From positions 1 through 16,525 of the forward strand of contig JACRAV010000098.1 of assembly GCA_016213305.1 (NCBI GenBank): a stretch of DNA of 16,525 nt, given 5' to 3'. This DNA comes from Candidatus Zixiibacteriota bacterium. GTDB lineage: Bacteria > Zixibacteria > MSB-5A5 > GN15 > FEB-12. Below the pieces are notes generated by a model, which had not been told where the DNA came from, ran no database searches, and saw nothing but the letters and a program-made list of their open reading frames with translations. This document shows, one piece after another, positions 13,751-16,525 of the stretch; within the stretch, counting starts at the first letter, position 1, and each line of letters begins with the position of its first letter. A program made the position numbers and the translations under genes.

Positions 13751-15562
13751 CTACATTTCCTCGGGTGCGCCGAGTCCCAGAAGGTACAACCCTTCCTTGA
13801 GTACGGTCCGCACCGCTTTGACCAGCGCCATGCGGGCGGCCGAAAGCTCGGCGTTATCCGAAATGATCTTGTCTATCCGTCCCGCTTCGTCCTTGCGTTG
13901 ATACACCTTATTGAAAGCGGCCGCCAACCGCAAGAGATATGATGACACATAGTATGGCTCGTATTGCGCGGCGGCATCGGCCACAATCGCTGGGAATTCC
14001 AGCAGTGCCTCAACCACCCTGATTTCTTCCTCATGGTCCAACAGTGAAAAGTCTATGTCGCTCCCGACCGGCTTATTGTAATTGCGCTCGAGCGAACAAA
14101 GCCGGGCATGGGTGTACTGGAGGTAGGGGCCGGTTTCGCCGTCGAAATTGAGCACATCCTCCCAAACAAAATTGACATCCCGTTGCCGCCGGGCAGAGAG
14201 TTGCGTGAAAATGACCGCTCCCACACCGATGATGCTCGCTGTTTTGTCAATTTCCGCAAGATCAGGATTCTTTTCCATGATCCTCTGCTTCACGAGCGCC
14301 ACCGCCCGGTCGAGAACGTCTTCCAGAATGATGATATTGCCTCGGCGGGTTGACATCGATTTGTCGCCAAACTTGATCCATCCGAAATCGACATGCTTGA
14401 TCCGCGACGACAGTCGTTCCATATCCGGCAACTGCTCCTTCTGTTCGAGCAGTTCGAGCACCTTGAGCATCTGGCGAAAATGGTCGGCCTGGGACGATCC
14501 CACCACGTAGAGCGACAGATCAAACCGGTATTCTGCCCACCGCCAGAAGGCACCCGCCAGATCGCGGGTCAGGTAGAGGGTCGCGCCATCCTGTTTCTTC
14601 AGCAAGGCCGGCGGCAGATTCGGATCATCAAGCTCCACTACCAGCGCCCCGCGCGACATGCTCGTCAGCCCGTCTTTTTCGAGACGGGAAATAACCGCCT
14701 CCATCTTGTCGTTCAAAAATGACTCGCCGTACACCAGATCGAACTCGACGCCCAGAATGCCGTATATCCGGTCAAACTCCGCGTGCGATATCTGTTTGAA
14801 CTCCTCCCATAGCCGCACCGCCTCCGGCTCCGCCGACTCCAAACTCTTGAACGCGGCGCGGGCCTGGTCCTCCAGCTCGGGATGTTTCTCCGCTTCGGTA
14901 TGAAACCTAACATACAGCTCAAGCAAATTGGCTACAACGTCTCCCCTGAGCGTCTCCGGAGTGGACCAGAGTCGGTAAGCGACGATCATCTTTCCGAACT
15001 GTGTCCCCCAGTCGCCGGGGTAGTTGATCCCCACAACGTTATAACCGAGTTTTTTGAAAATGCGTCGGAGCGAATTTCCTATGACCGTGGAGCGCAGATG
15101 GCCCACGCCGAACGGTTTGGCGATATTCGGCGAGGAGTATTCGACCAGCACGGTTTTGCCGGAACCGATACTTGATGCGCCATAGGCGACCGCAGAATCA
15201 AGAATGGCGCCGAGCGCCTGCTTCAGTAGACTTGCCGAATCGATCCCGGCGTTGAGAAACGCCCCTGTTCCCGTGCAGTGAACCGGCGAGGGAGGCGTCA
15301 TGGCCCGCAGGTGTCGATCAATCACAGGCGCCACCCGTCCCACGATCGCAGGTGGGCTTTCTTTAAGCAATTTGGCGAATTTGAAGACCGGAAGCGCAAA
15401 GCGCCCCATGCGAGGATCTTTCGGCTTTTCCAGCGCCGCATACACGAATTGACGCTGGAACACCTCGGCGTCCCCCACTTCCCGATGAATATCCGGGTAG
15501 GATTCACGGAAAGCCGCGGCCGCCGCGATTGCGAATGCTTCTTTATATATCTCGAGTGCCAC
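13751..15562 (-). CDS. argS: Arginyl-tRNA synthetase
   Basis: A 603-residue class I synthetase charging tRNA(Arg). Visible: an N-terminal tRNA-binding domain (about 1-95); the entry to the catalytic domain VEYSSPNIAKPFGVGHLRST (140-159); INYPGDWGTQFGK (179-191); the KMSKS-like loop KSMSTRRGN (401-409, Met403); a YLQYTHARLCSLERN segment typical of the start of the DALR anticodon-binding domain; and a C-terminal helical domain ending APEEM, close to the usual ArgRS tail. The HIGH motif, normally HVGH in ArgRS, reads GVGH (152-155): the codon is GGC, so the first His is Gly while the second (His155) is kept. The GTG start at 15562 has only a weak GGA upstream; no better start is in frame. It is preceded by an 84-bp gap holding a candidate promoter, and the aro block follows at 19 bp. 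Confidence 0.94.
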   Translation of the reverse strand: MALEIYKEAFAIAAAAAFRESYPDIHREVGDAEVFQRQFVYAALEKPKDPRMGRFALPVFKFAKLLKESPPAIVGRVAPVIDRHLRAMTPPSPVHCTGTGAFLNAGIDSASLLKQALGAILDSAVAYGASSIGSGKTVLVEYSSPNIAKPFGVGHLRSTVIGNSLRRIFKKLGYNVVGINYPGDWGTQFGKMIVAYRLWSTPETLRGDVVANLLELYVRFHTEAEKHPELEDQARAAFKSLESAEPEAVRLWEEFKQISHAEFDRIYGILGVEFDLVYGESFLNDKMEAVISRLEKDGLTSMSRGALVVELDDPNLPPALLKKQDGATLYLTRDLAGAFWRWAEYRFDLSLYVVGSSQADHFRQMLKVLELLEQKEQLPDMERLSSRIKHVDFGWIKFGDKSMSTRRGNIIILEDVLDRAVALVKQRIMEKNPDLAEIDKTASIIGVGAVIFTQLSARRQRDVNFVWEDVLNFDGETGPYLQYTHARLCSLERNYNKPVGSDIDFSLLDHEEEIRVVEALLEFPAIVADAAAQYEPYYVSSYLLRLAAAFNKVYQRKDEAGRIDKIISDNAELSAARMALVKAVRTVLKEGLYLLGLGAPEEM

Positions 15563-15592
15563 TAGTCGTCCGATTCATTCTTTGTACGGCCT

Positions 15593-15621
15593 AATATCTA
15601 CTGGAGATGTCCTCTTGGCAA
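15593..15621 (-). promoter_or_regulatory. Candidate sigma70-type promoter for argS and the aro block
   Basis: In the 84-bp gap before argS the minus strand has TTGCCA (15621-15616, 5/6 to the -35 consensus), exactly 17 bases, then GATATT (15598-15593, 4/6 to the -10 consensus). Transcription would start about 25 bases before the argS GTG. It is the best-placed promoter-like signal in the window and sits at the only sizeable gap upstream of the aro cluster. The assignment is by eye only. Confidence 0.35.
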
Positions 15622-15646
15622 CGTCATTCTATGGCCGCGCCGGCTG

Positions 15647-16525
15647 TCATGTTCCGCTTTCGGGGATGTACCAGCCCGACTCCCCGTCCCTGCGCCGCTC
15701 GACATGCCGGAAAAACTGGAAATATATAATCGAGGCAACCACATAAAGCACGCTCGCGACGACCAACACCAGGGTGAAGCCGTATTGTTCGACCAGCTGC
15801 CCGCCGATCGCTACCGCGATCATCCAGGATGCGGTCCAGGAGATAACGAGAAGGGCGTTGACCAGCGACCTTTCCTTTTCCTCCGACAGTTCCATTGCCA
15901 GATGACTGCTGATCGGGCCGTTGAGATTCATCAGTCCGCCCCGAATCACAAACGCGAAGAACGCAATGGGAAGCGAATGAGTAAAAGCCAGTGCCAGCAT
16001 GAACGGAATGGAAGCCAGCTGGGTGACGACGACGGTGCGAACCAGGCCGATCCGCCGGGCGATGAGCGGACCGGCCAGCGTGCCCACAAACATGGAAAAT
16101 GACACGCTCAGGTAAAACAGGCCAATCATGTCCGGAGCCATCTGGAACCGATCCTTGAAGTACAAATTCAAAAACGGGATGATCAGTCCGGCGCCGATAC
16201 CAATGACGAAATTGACGAAGGTGAGTCGGAAATAGAATCCTCCACGAGTGCGAAGTTGCGTCAGCGTCAGCGCCACGCGGGGTTCATCGGTGGGCGGCGC
16301 CTGAGCACCAACCATACTGAATGGTATGACGGCGCCCAGACCGACCAGGGAAGCCAGCACAAATGTATATTTGTACCCGAGGATTATGTCTCCGCTCCAC
16401 TGCCCCAGAATCATTGCCAGCTTGCCCGCCCCGAGGGAACCGGCCATCCCGGACAGGAGTAACACCGCGAATGAGAATGAAAACAGGTGGGATCGTTCCA
16501 CCGCCGTCGCGTTGAGCATATCGAA
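15647..16525 (-). CDS. Major facilitator superfamily transporter (5' truncated by window edge)
   Basis: The C-terminal 292 residues of a polytopic membrane protein; the frame stays open through the last base of the window (Phe-Asp before the first internal Met), so that Met is not the start. The visible part begins ATAVERSHLFSF, a pattern common in the loop after TM4 of MFS proteins, then has roughly eight to nine hydrophobic segments separated by short charged loops. The central cytoplasmic loop (APPTDEPRVALTLTQLRTRGG) divides the two six-helix halves, and ARRIGLVRTV resembles the loop-8/9 motif that mirrors MFS motif A. The C-terminus is polar and charged (HVERRRDGESGWY). Substrate cannot be predicted. 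The stop is 84 bp before argS; a small GCCG-GCG-CGGC hairpin follows but has no T-run. Confidence 0.8.
   Translation of the reverse strand, partial: FDMLNATAVERSHLFSFSFAVLLLSGMAGSLGAGKLAMILGQWSGDIILGYKYTFVLASLVGLGAVIPFSMVGAQAPPTDEPRVALTLTQLRTRGGFYFRLTFVNFVIGIGAGLIIPFLNLYFKDRFQMAPDMIGLFYLSVSFSMFVGTLAGPLIARRIGLVRTVVVTQLASIPFMLALAFTHSLPIAFFAFVIRGGLMNLNGPISSHLAMELSEEKERSLVNALLVISWTASWMIAVAIGGQLVEQYGFTLVLVVASVLYVVASIIYFQFFRHVERRRDGESGWYIPESGT

Noticed and set aside
15630..15646. A GCCG-GCG-CGGC inverted repeat just after the MFS stop, considered as a terminator.
   Set aside because: The stem is only four pairs with no following T-run.
1..16525. Search for mobile elements, CRISPR arrays, tRNA/rRNA genes and defence systems.
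   Set aside because: None seen. Genes fill nearly the whole window, gaps are at most 101 bp, and no transposase, integrase, direct-repeat array or nuclease motif appears.

Overview
All thirteen genes in this window are read from the minus strand, packed end to end. Most junctions overlap by a few bases or are separated by fewer than 60. The two end genes are cut by the window edges. The organism is a diderm bacterium with lipopolysaccharide, because it carries an LptD/OstA-type outer-membrane protein. The DNA is moderately GC-rich, with several GTG and TTG starts and recognisable Shine-Dalgarno sequences (for example AAAAGGAG, GAGGAG, GGGAG). The LptD is of the large type seen in the Bacteroidota/FCB group, but the Shine-Dalgarno use is unlike typical Bacteroidota. 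An uncultured FCB-type lineage such as Zixibacteria is a guess, not a demonstrated assignment.

Reading in the direction of transcription (right to left): a 5'-truncated major facilitator transporter (16525-15647); an 84-bp gap with a plausible sigma70-type promoter; arginyl-tRNA synthetase argS (15562-13751); then a compact block of six shikimate-pathway genes (13731-8397) in the order DAHP synthase, aroA, aroE, aroK, aroB, aroQ. These cover steps 1, 6, 4, 5, 2 and 3 of chorismate synthesis. Only chorismate synthase (aroC) is missing from the window. Four of the five junctions inside the block overlap or abut within 1 bp, and the fifth is 13 bp.

After a 101-bp gap come a MATE-family efflux protein (8295-6922), a zinc histone-deacetylase-family hydrolase (6878-5937), a fumarylacetoacetate-hydrolase-family enzyme that overlaps it by ATGA (5940-5155), a free-standing AlaX-type Ala-tRNA editing protein with a C-terminal DHHA1 domain (5133-3946), a large LptD-like LPS-assembly protein that starts on a GTG inside the alaX stop region (3953-600), and the N-terminal membrane domain of an FtsK/SpoIIIE DNA translocase (546-1, truncated).

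The aro block is a functional unit: a DAHP synthase with an N-terminal regulatory-type domain feeds a cluster that carries carbon to EPSP. The downstream genes look like ordinary housekeeping and accessory functions carried on the same strand; no direct functional link between them can be read from the sequence. I found no mobile element, CRISPR array, tRNA or rRNA gene, and no gene-free stretch longer than 101 bp. I do not see a clearly novel system. The points most worth checking are the Gly replacing the first His of the ArgRS HIGH motif, the class II EPSP synthase with an extra internal segment, and the overlapping deacetylase/FAH gene pair.
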